A DNA stretch of 25,217 nt from an uncultured Corynebacterium sp. (GTDB lineage: Bacteria; Actinomycetota; Actinomycetes; Mycobacteriales; Mycobacteriaceae), in contig NZ_CAMIHD010000024.1 of assembly GCF_946222835.1 (NCBI RefSeq), positions 1 to 25,217 of the forward strand. Reading direction: 5' to 3'. A program made the translations under genes and the position numbers. Shown in pieces: positions 14,914 through 23,414 of this stretch (the first letter of the stretch is position 1; every line of letters starts with the position of its first letter). The notes below the pieces were generated by a model, which saw only the letters and a list, made by a program, of their open reading frames with translations, searched no databases and was not told where the DNA came from.

Positions 14914-16650
14914 ATGTCTACACAGTCTTTTCTCGAAGTTGAAGCGAAATTCTCCGTAGCCGAGTCCACTCAGCTCCCTGAACTGACCCGCCTCGAGGGA
15001 GTTGACCACGTTGCAGACACGCGCCACCATGCGCTTTCTGCCATCTACTACGACACCGAAGACCTCCGTCTCACTCACGCTAAGATCACCCTCCGCCGCC
15101 GCACCGGTGGCAATGATGATGGCTGGCACATCAAGATTCCTAGTGAGGCCGGTCGTACCGAAATCCACGCTGAGTTGGGAGAGCCAGTCGATGGCCGTTA
15201 CGAAGTTCCAGCAGAGCTATTGCACCAAGTTCGCTCCATTATCCGACACAACGAGCTCTCCCCGATTGCGCAGGTAGATAACAAGCGCACCGAGATGGTC
15301 TTGGCGGATGCCGATAATAAGCCTGTAGCAGAGTTCTGCGATGATCACGTCACCGCCTTTTCCTTCCTTCCCGGCGGCCAGCAACAGTCCTGGCGCGAGT
15401 GGGAGGTAGAGCTTGCTGGTGAGCTTCCCGGTACTAAGGAAGGAACGCAATTCATTCGCCGTGCTACCTCCCTGCTTATCGGTGCCGGCGCGCGCGTATC
15501 TTCTTCCCCATCGAAGCTGAAATCCGCCCTGGGTGATTCCTACTCCAACGCTCCTCTCCCTCCAGCCCTGGTAGCACCCGATGTGGACCCAGACTCCCCT
15601 GCCGCCGCCGTAATCACCGCGCTTCAAGCCAACCGCGACAAGCTGGTTGATTATGACCCACGTGTGCGCCGCGATGAGTGGGACTCGGTTCACCAGATGC
15701 GTGTGGCTACCCGCGAGCTGCGCAGCCACCTGCAGACCTTCCACGGCATTGTGGTCGGCCCAGAAATCGAAAAGATTGAAGCCAATCTCAAGGAGCTTGC
15801 CGGAATTTTGGGCGTTGCTCGCGATGCAGAAGTTGTTGAAGAACGCTGGCAGAAGCTGTTGGAATCCGAAGATTCTGACACCTTGGATGACTCCACCCGT
15901 CAGCACATCGCACAGGATATGGGCAACGCCTACCGCCGTGCGCACCGCCGTGTTATCGCAGCTCTTGATTCCGAGCGCTACCTCGAGCTACTGGAGTCCC
16001 TTGACCGCCTACTGGCAGATCCACCAACGGCCGATAAGCAAGAGGAATCTTCTCCGGCAGTAAGCACCGAGGAACAGACAGAAGAACAGTCCACTACGGA
16101 AGAAGGCGCCCCTGCTGCTTCCGAGGCTGGCGAGGATGACGCTCCTGCCGCAGACAAGGCCGAAAAGAAGCCGGAGAAAAAGAAGTCCAAGGACCAGTCC
16201 GCGGACATGGATACTGTGATGGCGCAGCACCTAGAAAAGACCTATAACAAACTGGTCAAGCGCCATAAGAAGGCCGTAGAGAACTGGGATAACCAGGAGC
16301 TTTCTTTGCACGAGCGCGAGGACTATTTCCACGATATGCGCAAGGCAGCAAAGAAACTGCGCTATGCAGCAGAAGCAGCCGGTTCTGCTACCAATCTCAA
16401 AACCAAGCGCCTCTACAAGGCCTGCAAGCAGATGCAATCGGTGCTCGGAGATTTCCAGGATTCTGTGACCTCGCGCGATAAGCTACTCGAGCTAGCAGAG
16501 TCCGCTCGCCGTCGCGGTGAAAATACCTTCGGCTACGGTCTGCTTTACCAACGCGAGCGCACCATCGGTTTGCAGGCTCTGGACGATTACGCTGAGTCTT
16601 TCAAGGACATCAAGGCCGCGTTTAAGCCACTGCGTAAGAAACTAAAATAG
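14914..16650 (+). CDS. CYTH and CHAD domain protein
   Basis: A 578-aa two-domain protein. The N-terminal CYTH (triphosphate tunnel) domain begins with the ExExK metal-binding motif E8-V-E10-A-K12, followed by YYDTEDLRL (45-53), the basic RRRTGG (61-66) and WHIKIPSEAGRTE. CYTH enzymes hydrolyse or cyclise triphosphate compounds. The C-terminal CHAD domain, about 225 to the end, has the basic helices HQMRVATRELRSHL (near 258-272) and FHDMRKAAKKLRYAAE (near 471-487). CHAD domains bind inorganic polyphosphate. A link to polyphosphate storage or hydrolysis is therefore likely. The CHAD half is split by an Asp/Glu/Ala/Ser/Lys-rich low-complexity insert (about 370-434) that is not part of the usual domain. 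Length is otherwise normal. The gene converges on the SPOR protein gene. Confidence 0.92.
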   Translation: MSTQSFLEVEAKFSVAESTQLPELTRLEGVDHVADTRHHALSAIYYDTEDLRLTHAKITLRRRTGGNDDGWHIKIPSEAGRTEIHAELGEPVDGRYEVPAELLHQVRSIIRHNELSPIAQVDNKRTEMVLADADNKPVAEFCDDHVTAFSFLPGGQQQSWREWEVELAGELPGTKEGTQFIRRATSLLIGAGARVSSSPSKLKSALGDSYSNAPLPPALVAPDVDPDSPAAAVITALQANRDKLVDYDPRVRRDEWDSVHQMRVATRELRSHLQTFHGIVVGPEIEKIEANLKELAGILGVARDAEVVEERWQKLLESEDSDTLDDSTRQHIAQDMGNAYRRAHRRVIAALDSERYLELLESLDRLLADPPTADKQEESSPAVSTEEQTEEQSTTEEGAPAASEAGEDDAPAADKAEKKPEKKKSKDQSADMDTVMAQHLEKTYNKLVKRHKKAVENWDNQELSLHEREDYFHDMRKAAKKLRYAAEAAGSATNLKTKRLYKACKQMQSVLGDFQDSVTSRDKLLELAESARRRGENTFGYGLLYQRERTIGLQALDDYAESFKDIKAAFKPLRKKLK

Positions 16651-16685
16651 CCACGTCTCTCGGGTATAAACCGAGCAAACGCGGC
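16650..16685. terminator. Imperfect hairpin between convergent genes
   Basis: GCCACGT (16650-16656) pairs with ACGCGGC (16679-16685) with one mismatch, and CTCGG (16659-16663) pairs inside it with CCGAG (16671-16675) around a seven-base loop. It sits directly at the CYTH-CHAD stop and 25 bases beyond the SPOR gene stop. There is no T-run, so its role as a terminator is uncertain. Confidence 0.35.
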
Positions 16686-16709
16686 TGAGGAAAAGATGGC
16701 TGGGGTTAG

Positions 16710-16898
16710 CTACTTCCAGTCATCTTCTTCGTCTGCAGCGTCTGCTGCATCATTGCGGGCTTGAGCTATTTCGATGGCGTTTTCTGCCTCTTCGCGGGTG
16801 TCATACGGGCCCATTCGGTTTTCCCAGCCAGAGGTCTTGCCTTGGCTGACTTCCTTGGTGGCTGGATCAAAGAACCATTTCTGGTCTGCATCGCTCAT
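16710..16898 (-). CDS. Small SPOR-like protein, 62 aa
   Basis: A 62-aa soluble protein starting MSDADQKWFFDPATKEVSQG and containing the conserved-looking blocks WENRMGPYDTREEAENAIEIA and an acidic tail ending EEDDWK. Short actinobacterial proteins with this WFFxPxTxxVxQGKxxGWxxRMGPYxTxxEA pattern are usually described as SPOR domain-containing. True SPOR domains bind denuded peptidoglycan, but this one has no signal peptide, so it is probably cytoplasmic and its function is unknown. GGAAGG before the ATG at 16898 is a good ribosome binding site. It diverges from the galactokinase-like gene. Confidence 0.85.
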   Translation of the reverse strand: MSDADQKWFFDPATKEVSQGKTSGWENRMGPYDTREEAENAIEIAQARNDAADAADEEDDWK

Positions 16899-17157
16899 TA
16901 AACTTTCCTTCCTGTCGTAGCATCAGCAACACCGGCCAAGCGCTGCCGCTGATATGGTTTGTGCCCACACTACCCACGCTGTCTCACCGATGCCCGCTAG
17001 AATATGGGGCAGCACAATTCTTTTATACGAATCCAAGTCGTATTCCCCGCCACCGCGCCGGAAGGTAGCGGGCGTTCGTTGCCTTAAGCGCACCACCGCG
17101 TGCGAGGAGCAACGAAGATTACTGGTCCCAAAACCTGGAAAAGGAGCTTTAGCACCC

Positions 17158-18432
17158 ATGCCACTGTGGTCAACGCCAGCAGAGCCCGTAGCCGAGCGCG
17201 CCGCCCAAGCACACACCGAGCTCACGGGCAGCTCCCCAACTCATTGCGCCAGCGCGCCGGCAACGTGGTCCCTCATTGGTGAACACATTGATCACTTCGG
17301 CGGCATTGTCGCCATGTGCGTGAGTAAGCTGCGCGCTGCTGCCGCGGTAAGCCCGCGCACCGATGGCGTGGTAGCGGTGCATTTCCACCCGGCACAAGGT
17401 GAGACCGCACATGATTCGATTAGCCTGCAGGCGCTGGCAGAGCTGGCGACGGGCCAACAGCCCACCACGGATGAGGAGGGGCAACCAGTTATTCCACCGG
17501 CGCCACAAGGTGGGTTGGCCGCCCGCGTCGGTGGCATTGTCCACACCATGATCAATCGCCAATTGCTCTCCCGCGAGACGGCCGGTGCGGATATCACCAT
17601 CGCCTCCGATATTCCGGACGGTGCGGGCTTGGGTGCCGATGCCGCTGCGGACGTCGCGGTAGCGCTGGCGCTTATGGGTGCGGATGCAGACCTCGATGCG
17701 CCGCTTAGGGCCCGGGTGGCGGATGTGTGCACCCAGGCAGTTACAACCTTTGCTGCGCGGCCGCCGCTGCGTGCTCGCCATGGCGCTGCGCTGCGCAGCA
17801 CGGGTGAAGGCGTGTGCATCATCGACTACGCCGATGGCTCTGTCACCCATGCCCCGCACGTAGTGGGCCGCGAGATGGCTGCTTTCGCGGTGGCCGTGCC
17901 GGAAGATTTTTCCGCGCAGGAAGATATGGCCATCACCGATATTCGCCAACGCCAGCGTTTCATCGATGATGCCTGCCATTCCTTTGGCACTGATTCGCTG
18001 CGCCTGCTTCCCGACGCCCAACAGCGCGTCCTTGACTGGCTCAAGGCCGTCCATAAGGTCTACGGCGAGGAGGGCCGCACGAGCATTAGCGCCGCCACAG
18101 AGTGGATGGCTTTCTATGAGGAAGAAACCCAACGGGTAGAGAGGTTTGCGCGTTGCCTGCGCTCGCATCGCGGCGCGGAACTCTTCCCTATCCTGCTGCA
18201 GTCACAGTCCTCTCTGGCCAATATCTACGGCTTGGATTCGGCGGAAAAGCTCTCCGAGCTGGTCACGGTTCGCGGCGCCGTGGCGGGACGCTCGGCACAT
18301 GCGGGCACCTCAAACGCGGTCATTGCCTATGTACCAGCGAAAAACGCACATAACTTCGCCGCCGATTTGGCAGAGGATGGCCTGCTCGTAGTCGAACTAC
18401 AGCCTGGCGAGGCCGCACGCGGCGAAAACTAG
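17158..18432 (+). CDS. Degenerate galactokinase-like GHMP protein
   Basis: A 424-aa member of the GHMP kinase superfamily closest to galactokinase. The N-terminal signature is recognisable in ATWSLIGEHIDHFGG (35-49; galactokinase GRTxLIGEHTDYNGG). Other motifs are degraded. The ATP-binding loop, normally GLSSSA, reads GAGLGADAA (155-163). The segment that should hold the catalytic Asp (CGxMDQ) reads PPLRARHGAALRS (202-214), with no Asp. The C-terminal GGGFGGC motif is replaced by AGRSAHAGTSNAV. The fold is probably kept but kinase activity is doubtful. I chose the ATG at 17158, with AAGGAG eleven bases upstream; a frame open from 16954 adds 68 residues without family similarity. Other annotation pipelines may call it galK, and I would not use that symbol. 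Confidence 0.8.
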   Translation: MPLWSTPAEPVAERAAQAHTELTGSSPTHCASAPATWSLIGEHIDHFGGIVAMCVSKLRAAAAVSPRTDGVVAVHFHPAQGETAHDSISLQALAELATGQQPTTDEEGQPVIPPAPQGGLAARVGGIVHTMINRQLLSRETAGADITIASDIPDGAGLGADAAADVAVALALMGADADLDAPLRARVADVCTQAVTTFAARPPLRARHGAALRSTGEGVCIIDYADGSVTHAPHVVGREMAAFAVAVPEDFSAQEDMAITDIRQRQRFIDDACHSFGTDSLRLLPDAQQRVLDWLKAVHKVYGEEGRTSISAATEWMAFYEEETQRVERFARCLRSHRGAELFPILLQSQSSLANIYGLDSAEKLSELVTVRGAVAGRSAHAGTSNAVIAYVPAKNAHNFAADLAEDGLLVVELQPGEAARGEN

Positions 18433-18444
18433 GAGCCTCACCGG

Positions 18445-19839
18445 TTAATCGGCCGGCCACGCAAAGCGCACCTCGCGCGAATCGGTATCCGCTGTCACCA
18501 ACGAAACGGTTGTTTCACTGCCGGTTTCTGGTGCGCCCACACAATGGGCAAAGACGGGTGGCTCCGGAACAAAAATCCGTGCCTTATCCTTCTGCGGATC
18601 GCCGCGCACAACGGTGGCTGCAAAATTGGTACCGAGCCAAGGATGCAGCACCGTGGCCTCAGTCAGGTTAAGGCAGGCCTTGTCCACTTGGGAGGCGAGT
18701 TGCGATGTCGAACGCATCGTCCCGATGACTTCGGTGGCGCTGCCTGTCACCCACTTAGGAACCTCGTACTTACCGCACAGGGCTAGGCAAACTTCCGTGG
18801 CGAACCTATCGGATAGGCGTCGCAACGGCGCGGTGACGTGGGCATAATAGCCGCCGATACCGGCATGGACCTGTGCTTCCTGCTCGCCCAACCAGGCATA
18901 ATCGGCACCGCGCAGGAGGCTTTGGGCTTCGCGCATGACCGCCATGCCGCGCGGGGAATCGGCGTCAACGGTAAGGAGGAACTGGGGAATGGGGGCATCG
19001 CCAAGCGCAAAGCCTAGGGCTTGGGCCTCGGCGCGGAACTGGCGTTCATGGTCCGGCTCTGCCGCGGGCAGGGTGTGCAAGAAGCCCACGCCCGCTTCCT
19101 GCATAAGGCGTCCCGCGCACATGCCAGCGAGCAGAGAAATCTCCGAGTTATAGTCCATGACCTCATATCGCGGCTCAATGATGAGTTCAAAGGTGCCGTC
19201 AGCATTTTCCACCACGCGCTGGGAGGGAAGGCGCAGGGAGATGGCCTCGCGGCGCAGGGAGGATTCTTGGCGCAGCTGGCCTACCTCCGGCAGCAGCGCA
19301 ATCGACGGATGGAGCTTTCCGGCCGCTAAATCCGCGTGTGCACCCTCATAGTCCAGCCGAGCCTGAGAATAGATAATCGCGCGCTCAACGTGGAAAGACT
19401 CCACCTCACCGGCGTCATCTAAATCAAAGGTCCACAACACGGCCGGCTTATCGGTGCCTGGAAGGAGCGAGGCACGGTCTTCTGAAAGCTCGGGTGGATG
19501 CAAGCGCGCGGGCTCATCGGGAAGATAGATGGTCTGGCCGCGGCGGAAGGATTCGCGCTCTAGCTCGCTGCCGGGCTCGATAAAAGCGGCAACGTCTGCG
19601 ATGGCATAAAAGACGCGGTATCCGCGCTCGCGTTGCTCGATGTAGACCGCCTGATCCAAGTCCATGGAACCGGCAGGGTCCAGGGTGACGAAGGGGATAT
19701 CGCGGGCGTCGCGGCGCGATGCGGCATACCGATCCTGCGCGCGGGCGGCCTGGTCGGTGACCTCGGCTGGGAAATCAGTGGCTACTGAAAATTCTGCGGC
19801 AACGGCGCGGAAATCAAGCGGGGCGGCGTAGAGCTTCAT
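18445..19839 (-). CDS. RNB-domain exoribonuclease
   Basis: A 464-aa RNase II/R-type protein that degrades RNA from the 3' end. The catalytic metal site is visible in TLDPAGSMDLDQAVYIE (52-68), with Asp54, Asp60 and Asp62. The C-terminal RNB signature is YYAHVTAPLRRLSDRFATE. It is shorter than RNase II and RNase R: no N-terminal cold-shock domains and no clear S1 domain can be placed. It belongs to a compact actinobacterial type. I chose the ATG at 19839 (MKLYAAPLDF); an ATG at 19851 is possible, and the open frame upstream of that runs into rnpB. The gene starts 24 bases after the rnpB 3' end with no terminator visible between, so the two may share transcripts. It converges on the galactokinase-like gene with 12 bp between. 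Confidence 0.9.
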   Translation of the reverse strand: MKLYAAPLDFRAVAAEFSVATDFPAEVTDQAARAQDRYAASRRDARDIPFVTLDPAGSMDLDQAVYIEQRERGYRVFYAIADVAAFIEPGSELERESFRRGQTIYLPDEPARLHPPELSEDRASLLPGTDKPAVLWTFDLDDAGEVESFHVERAIIYSQARLDYEGAHADLAAGKLHPSIALLPEVGQLRQESSLRREAISLRLPSQRVVENADGTFELIIEPRYEVMDYNSEISLLAGMCAGRLMQEAGVGFLHTLPAAEPDHERQFRAEAQALGFALGDAPIPQFLLTVDADSPRGMAVMREAQSLLRGADYAWLGEQEAQVHAGIGGYYAHVTAPLRRLSDRFATEVCLALCGKYEVPKWVTGSATEVIGTMRSTSQLASQVDKACLNLTEATVLHPWLGTNFAATVVRGDPQKDKARIFVPEPPVFAHCVGAPETGSETTVSLVTADTDSREVRFAWPAD

Positions 19840-19863
19840 GCCCACCACCATAAACGTATTGGG

Positions 19864-20320
19864 GCGAATGAGCCGGCCTATAAGCCGGATTCTGTCTAAC
19901 CGCGGCACTCGCACAGGAGCACCGCGCGGTGAACATCCATCTAGACCAACCGTTGCCAGTTGGTTCCAGCAGCTACCTTCAGGCTCGAGCGAGCAGCCTT
20001 AAAACGCCTGATCGGGCCCCGCAACGTGGCGGGGCCGTGATGCCTTGCTCCCGGTGGGGTTTACCCAGCCACCGCCATCACTGACGGTGCTGGTGCGCTC
20101 TTAACGCACCGTTTCACCCTTACCTTGATGCTCCACCTTGGGACGAAGCCCAAGTGCAGACACAAGGCGGTCTACTTTCTGTTGCACTTGCCCGCGGGTT
20201 TCCCCGGGTTGCCGTTAGCAACCACCGTGCTCTGTGGAGTCCGGACTTTCCTCGGCGCCCACGCGGCAGCACTTGGCTACCCGTTTGCAGCGACGCGATC
20301 ACCCGGCCGGCTCATTCGCG
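19864..20320 (-). ncRNA. rnpB: RNase P RNA, class A
   Basis: The catalytic RNA that removes 5' leaders from tRNA precursors. On the minus strand the universal GAGGAAAGTCCGGAC block lies at 20253-20239 and the 3' ACAGAATCCGGCTTAT block begins at 19895. The two ends form a 15-bp P1 stem: 20319-20305 pairs without mismatch with 19878-19864. Several further hairpins (such as GCCCCGC/GCGGGGC near 20015-20035) fit the class A layout. Length is about 457 nt including the whole P1. The 5' end agrees with a TAGAAT -10 element at 20327-20332. Exact ends are inferred from P1 and could be off by a few bases. Confidence 0.96.
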
Positions 20321-20326
20321 TTCCTT

Positions 20327-20332
20327 ATTCTA
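20327..20332 (-). promoter_or_regulatory. Candidate -10 element of rnpB
   Basis: On the minus strand this reads TAGAAT, and its first three bases are the TAG stop codon of the RNase HI gene. It ends six or seven bases before the P1 stem, the right distance for transcription starting near 20320. No good -35 is visible upstream, where the sequence is coding. Confidence 0.5.
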
Positions 20333-21463
20333 GCGCAGGCCCTCCAGGTGGCCCACATCGTTAAATCCATGCACCATAGAGCCACCTTCCCAGAATTCCA
20401 CCTGGGAAATGGCAGCCAGATCGAGGAAGAGATGCCCAAAGGTAGCCGGCCCGGCATCGAGCGCCTGGCGGATAAAGGACTTAATCGGGTTGACGTGGCT
20501 GACTACCAACACGGTCTTGCCCGCAAAACGCTCCTGCAGCTTCTTACGGGTGGTGCGCACGCGGCGGTTGACCGCCTGCAGCGATTCCCCGCCCGGACAG
20601 GCGACGCTCGCATCGTGCAGCCATTCCTCGTGCAATTCCGGATCGCGCTGGTGGGCCTCGGCCGCCGTTTTGCCTTCCCAGGCTCCGAAGTCTACCTCGA
20701 TGAGGCCTTCCACGGTCTCTACCTCGATATCGCGGCCATTGGCCACGGCCGCCGCAGTCTCTTGGCAACGGCGCAGGGGCGAGCAGACGATGGCGTCAAA
20801 GTGGGCGTCGGCAAGCGCTTGGGCAGCGGCCAGTGCCTGCTTTTGCCCGAGCTGCGTAAGCCCCGGGTTGGCGCGCCCAGAGTACTGCTTAGCGGCCGAC
20901 ATGTCCGTCTGCCCGTGGCGCAACAGGATAAAGCGAGTGGTAGGTCCGCGGTCCCCAAGCCAATCGGTGGGATGCGGCGCGGTGGTGTCGTGTTCCGTAG
21001 CCTTTGCCGGTTCGTCGGTATCTTCCTCCCCGGCAACGATGCCTTCAGGATGTCCGGCGGCCGCGGCGTCCATGGCGTCATTGGATAGGGCGTCTGCCAC
21101 CTTATTCTTGGCGCGCGGCACCCAGTCCAAGCTAAAGGAAGAAAAGCCGTTGATGTAGTCGCGGGCGCGCAGGGCCAGCTTCTGCATATCGGGGTGCTTG
21201 ATCTTCCAGCGGCCGTTGATCTGCTCCACCACCAGCTTGGAGTCCATGTGGAACTCCACTTCGGTAGCGCCCATCTCGGTGGCGGCTTCCAGGCCGCGCA
21301 ATAGACCGTTGTACTCAGCGACGTTATTGGTGGACTTGGTGCCTACCACATAGACAATCTCGCGCAGGATGCGCTGGCCGGTGCCGTCATAGATTACGGT
21401 GCCCGAACCAGCGACTCCGGGGTTGCCGCGGGAGCCGCCATCGGCGTAGATAATGACCTTCAT
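20330..21463 (-). CDS. Bifunctional RNase HI / histidine phosphatase
   Basis: A 377-aa fusion. The N-terminal RNase HI domain (1-130) cuts RNA in RNA-DNA hybrids; the acidic site is visible as Asp8 in YADGGSRGNPG, Glu50 in NNVAEYNGLL, Asp74 in FHMDSKLVVEQ and Asp124. An acidic linker (about 135-170) leads to a histidine phosphatase domain with the LLRHGQTD motif (His183 phospho-acceptor), resembling CobC/alpha-ribazole phosphatase. The same fusion is known in mycobacteria (Rv2228c). I chose the ATG at 21463, which overlaps the Zn-ribbon gene stop in TAATG and begins exactly at the RNase HI strand; 13 extra upstream codons are open but unlikely. The stop codon lies in the putative rnpB -10 element. 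Confidence 0.95.
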   Translation of the reverse strand: MKVIIYADGGSRGNPGVAGSGTVIYDGTGQRILREIVYVVGTKSTNNVAEYNGLLRGLEAATEMGATEVEFHMDSKLVVEQINGRWKIKHPDMQKLALRARDYINGFSSFSLDWVPRAKNKVADALSNDAMDAAAAGHPEGIVAGEEDTDEPAKATEHDTTAPHPTDWLGDRGPTTRFILLRHGQTDMSAAKQYSGRANPGLTQLGQKQALAAAQALADAHFDAIVCSPLRRCQETAAAVANGRDIEVETVEGLIEVDFGAWEGKTAAEAHQRDPELHEEWLHDASVACPGGESLQAVNRRVRTTRKKLQERFAGKTVLVVSHVNPIKSFIRQALDAGPATFGHLFLDLAAISQVEFWEGGSMVHGFNDVGHLEGLR

Positions 21464-22179
21464 TAGACCAAACGCACCAGGTAGGAGCCGCAATCGCCGC
21501 ACTGCGGCAACTCATCAGCCGGGGCATTGCGCACGGCGTTTTGCTCCGCCGGCGGCAGGACAATAAAGCAGCCACCACAAGCGCGGTTGGCCTTGAACTG
21601 GGCGGCGCCCACGCCATTTTCCTCGCGCTGGGTATCGTACTCGCTCAATACCCCGGCAGGTAGCTGATCGCGCAGCTCGCCGATGTGCACGGCTGGGTCT
21701 TCTTGGTTGGCGGCCGCCTCCTGTGCCGCCTCGGCCGCGCGACGCAGCTTTTCCAGTTTGCGCTCGGAATCAGAAACGCGCGCACCGTGCACGTCCAGGT
21801 TAGAGCGCAACGCGTGCACCTCATTATGGGCTTCTTGCAGCTCGCTCATGAGGTCCGCGATGCGGGACTTGGCGGCGTAGAGATCGTGCTCTAGGTCCTT
21901 GCGCGTTTCTGGATCCACGGCAGCGCCTAGCTGGCGCTTATCATCGCGCTCGCGCTGGCGCAGCTTGCGCTCATCGGACTGGATGCGCAGGATTTCCGTC
22001 TCCATGTCATCGACGGCCATCTGTGCAGAGCCGGAAGCATCCAGCAGGCGCTTGTGTTCTTCTTTAGCCTTGTCATACTCGGCTTGTTCCGGGATTTCCT
22101 TCTTCGCGCCATGGCCCTGCGAGCGTTCCAGGTTGGCCAGCTCCAGCAGTACCGGCTGTAGTTCTTGCGATAGTTTCAC
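21463..22179 (-). CDS. Coiled-coil protein with C-terminal zinc ribbon
   Basis: A 238-aa protein. About 1-160 is highly charged, heptad-like helix (RLLDASGSAQMAVDDMETEILRIQSDERKLRQR and beyond), typical of a long antiparallel coiled coil. The C-terminal part holds a four-cysteine zinc ribbon: Cys201-Cys204 in CGGC and Cys227-Cys230 in CGDC. This matches the widespread C4-type zinc ribbon family (CT398-like, mycobacterial Rv2229c), whose exact function is unsettled; nucleic acid or protein binding has been suggested. The start is GTG at 22179, with AAAGGAG six bases upstream, directly touching the Nif3 stop (TAA then GTG). The stop overlaps the RNase HI start by one base, so the three genes are tightly coupled. 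Confidence 0.92.
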   Translation of the reverse strand: MKLSQELQPVLLELANLERSQGHGAKKEIPEQAEYDKAKEEHKRLLDASGSAQMAVDDMETEILRIQSDERKLRQRERDDKRQLGAAVDPETRKDLEHDLYAAKSRIADLMSELQEAHNEVHALRSNLDVHGARVSDSERKLEKLRRAAEAAQEAAANQEDPAVHIGELRDQLPAGVLSEYDTQREENGVGAAQFKANRACGGCFIVLPPAEQNAVRNAPADELPQCGDCGSYLVRLV

Positions 22180-23319
22180 TTATGACTCCTTTGGGTGCGC
22201 AGAGATAGTCCACGGGTCGGTGCGCAGGCTGATAATTTCCGTATCCAGTTCTAAAGCATCCTCTACGATATCGCGCGCCTGGGCCGTCCACGGAAATTCG
22301 CTGGCCCAGTGGGCGGTATCGATGACCGCCGCCCCGCCGACGCGTAGGTGCTCATCCACTGGGTGGTGGCGCAGATCCGAGGTGACATACACGTCCACGC
22401 CCAGCTTTGCGGCCGCGGAGAGGAAGGAATCTCCCGAACCGGAAGAAACCGCTACGGTACGCACCTTTTGCTCCGGATCACCGGCGGCGCGAATACCCCA
22501 GGCGGTCTCCGGCAAGGCATTGGCCACCTGCTGGGTAAATTCACGCAGGGTCATCTCCTGTGGCAGCTCTCCCACGCGTCCGAGGCCGAGCGCCTTGTCC
22601 AGGTCTTGGTGGCCGGCTGTTTCCACAATGTCATAGGCGGGTACTTCATAAGGATGGGCGGTGTGCAGGGCCTGCAACAATGCGGAGCGAAGTGCGGCCG
22701 GCGCAACGAACTCGACGCGGATTTCCTCGCCGCGGTGCAGCGCGCCAATCTCTCCCTCCGTCGGGTCTGCTCCTTCTTCCGGCTGGAACTGGCCTGTGCC
22801 CGCAATATCAAAAGAGCAGTGGGAGTAGGCGCCGATGTGGCCTGCGCCGGCATCGAAAAGCGCCTGCTTTAGCTCTTCGGCTGCGGCCAACGGTACGTGC
22901 ACGCCCCACTTATCTACGCTTTCCAGCTCCGGCACGATGGGCCGGCCAGGGTTAATGCCCACCAGCTCCGCGAGCTTATCGTTGACACCCGGCCGCGCCT
23001 TATCGGCATTGGTATGAGCCGCAAAAAGCGCAACACCATTGCTGACCAATGTGTGCACGACCTTGCCCTTGGGCGTATCGGCCGCCACGGACTCCACCCC
23101 GCGCAATAGCAGCGGATGGTGGACCACGAGCATATCGGCGCCGAGTTCTACCGCCCGCTCGGCTACCGCCTGGGTGCAGTCCAGGGCAAAGGCCACGCGA
23201 TTGACCTCCGCGGCCGGATCGCCGCAGATAAGCCCCACGGCGTCCCACTTTTCCGCCAGGTGCGGCGGGTAGGCCTCATCGAGTACGCGGCGGACATCGC
23301 CCACGCTCACAGCGGACAT
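22180..23319 (-). CDS. Nif3-like dinuclear metal protein
   Basis: A 379-aa Nif3/DUF34 family protein, which forms a hexamer with two metal ions per subunit. The ligands are visible in MLVVHHPLLL (His67, His68), AAHTNADKARPG and, near the C-terminus, DTAHWASEFPW. Two Nif3 halves flank an inserted domain (about 130-240, VDKWGVHVPLAAAEELKQALFDAGAGHIG and onward) resembling the PII/CutA-like insert of YqfO proteins, which explains the length. GTP cyclohydrolase activity was claimed for some members, but the role is not established. AAGGAG precedes the ATG at 23319. It is the first gene of the cluster leading to RNase HI, and it diverges from the phosphatase gene over 95 bp. Confidence 0.93.
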   Translation of the reverse strand: MSAVSVGDVRRVLDEAYPPHLAEKWDAVGLICGDPAAEVNRVAFALDCTQAVAERAVELGADMLVVHHPLLLRGVESVAADTPKGKVVHTLVSNGVALFAAHTNADKARPGVNDKLAELVGINPGRPIVPELESVDKWGVHVPLAAAEELKQALFDAGAGHIGAYSHCSFDIAGTGQFQPEEGADPTEGEIGALHRGEEIRVEFVAPAALRSALLQALHTAHPYEVPAYDIVETAGHQDLDKALGLGRVGELPQEMTLREFTQQVANALPETAWGIRAAGDPEQKVRTVAVSSGSGDSFLSAAAKLGVDVYVTSDLRHHPVDEHLRVGGAAVIDTAHWASEFPWTAQARDIVEDALELDTEIISLRTDPWTISAHPKES

Positions 23320-23414
23320 GGAGGTGCTCCTTTATGCTCGTTTCATGGAATAGTTACTACTGCTATATCCTATCTTCCGCACCACAGTACTATTCGCGCG
23401 AAGGGGTTTTCCGC

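Noticed and set aside
17170..18168. 332-aa open frame on the minus strand
   Set aside because: Lies antisense to the galactokinase-like gene; Arg/His-rich composition typical of a shadow frame.
20234..21088. 284-aa open frame on the plus strand
   Set aside because: Covers the 5' part of rnpB and the antisense of the RNase HI/phosphatase gene; no motif.
21899..22636. 245-aa Ser-rich open frame on the plus strand
   Set aside because: Antisense to the Zn-ribbon and Nif3 genes; a low-complexity Ser/Arg composition as expected from a shadow of coiled-coil codons.
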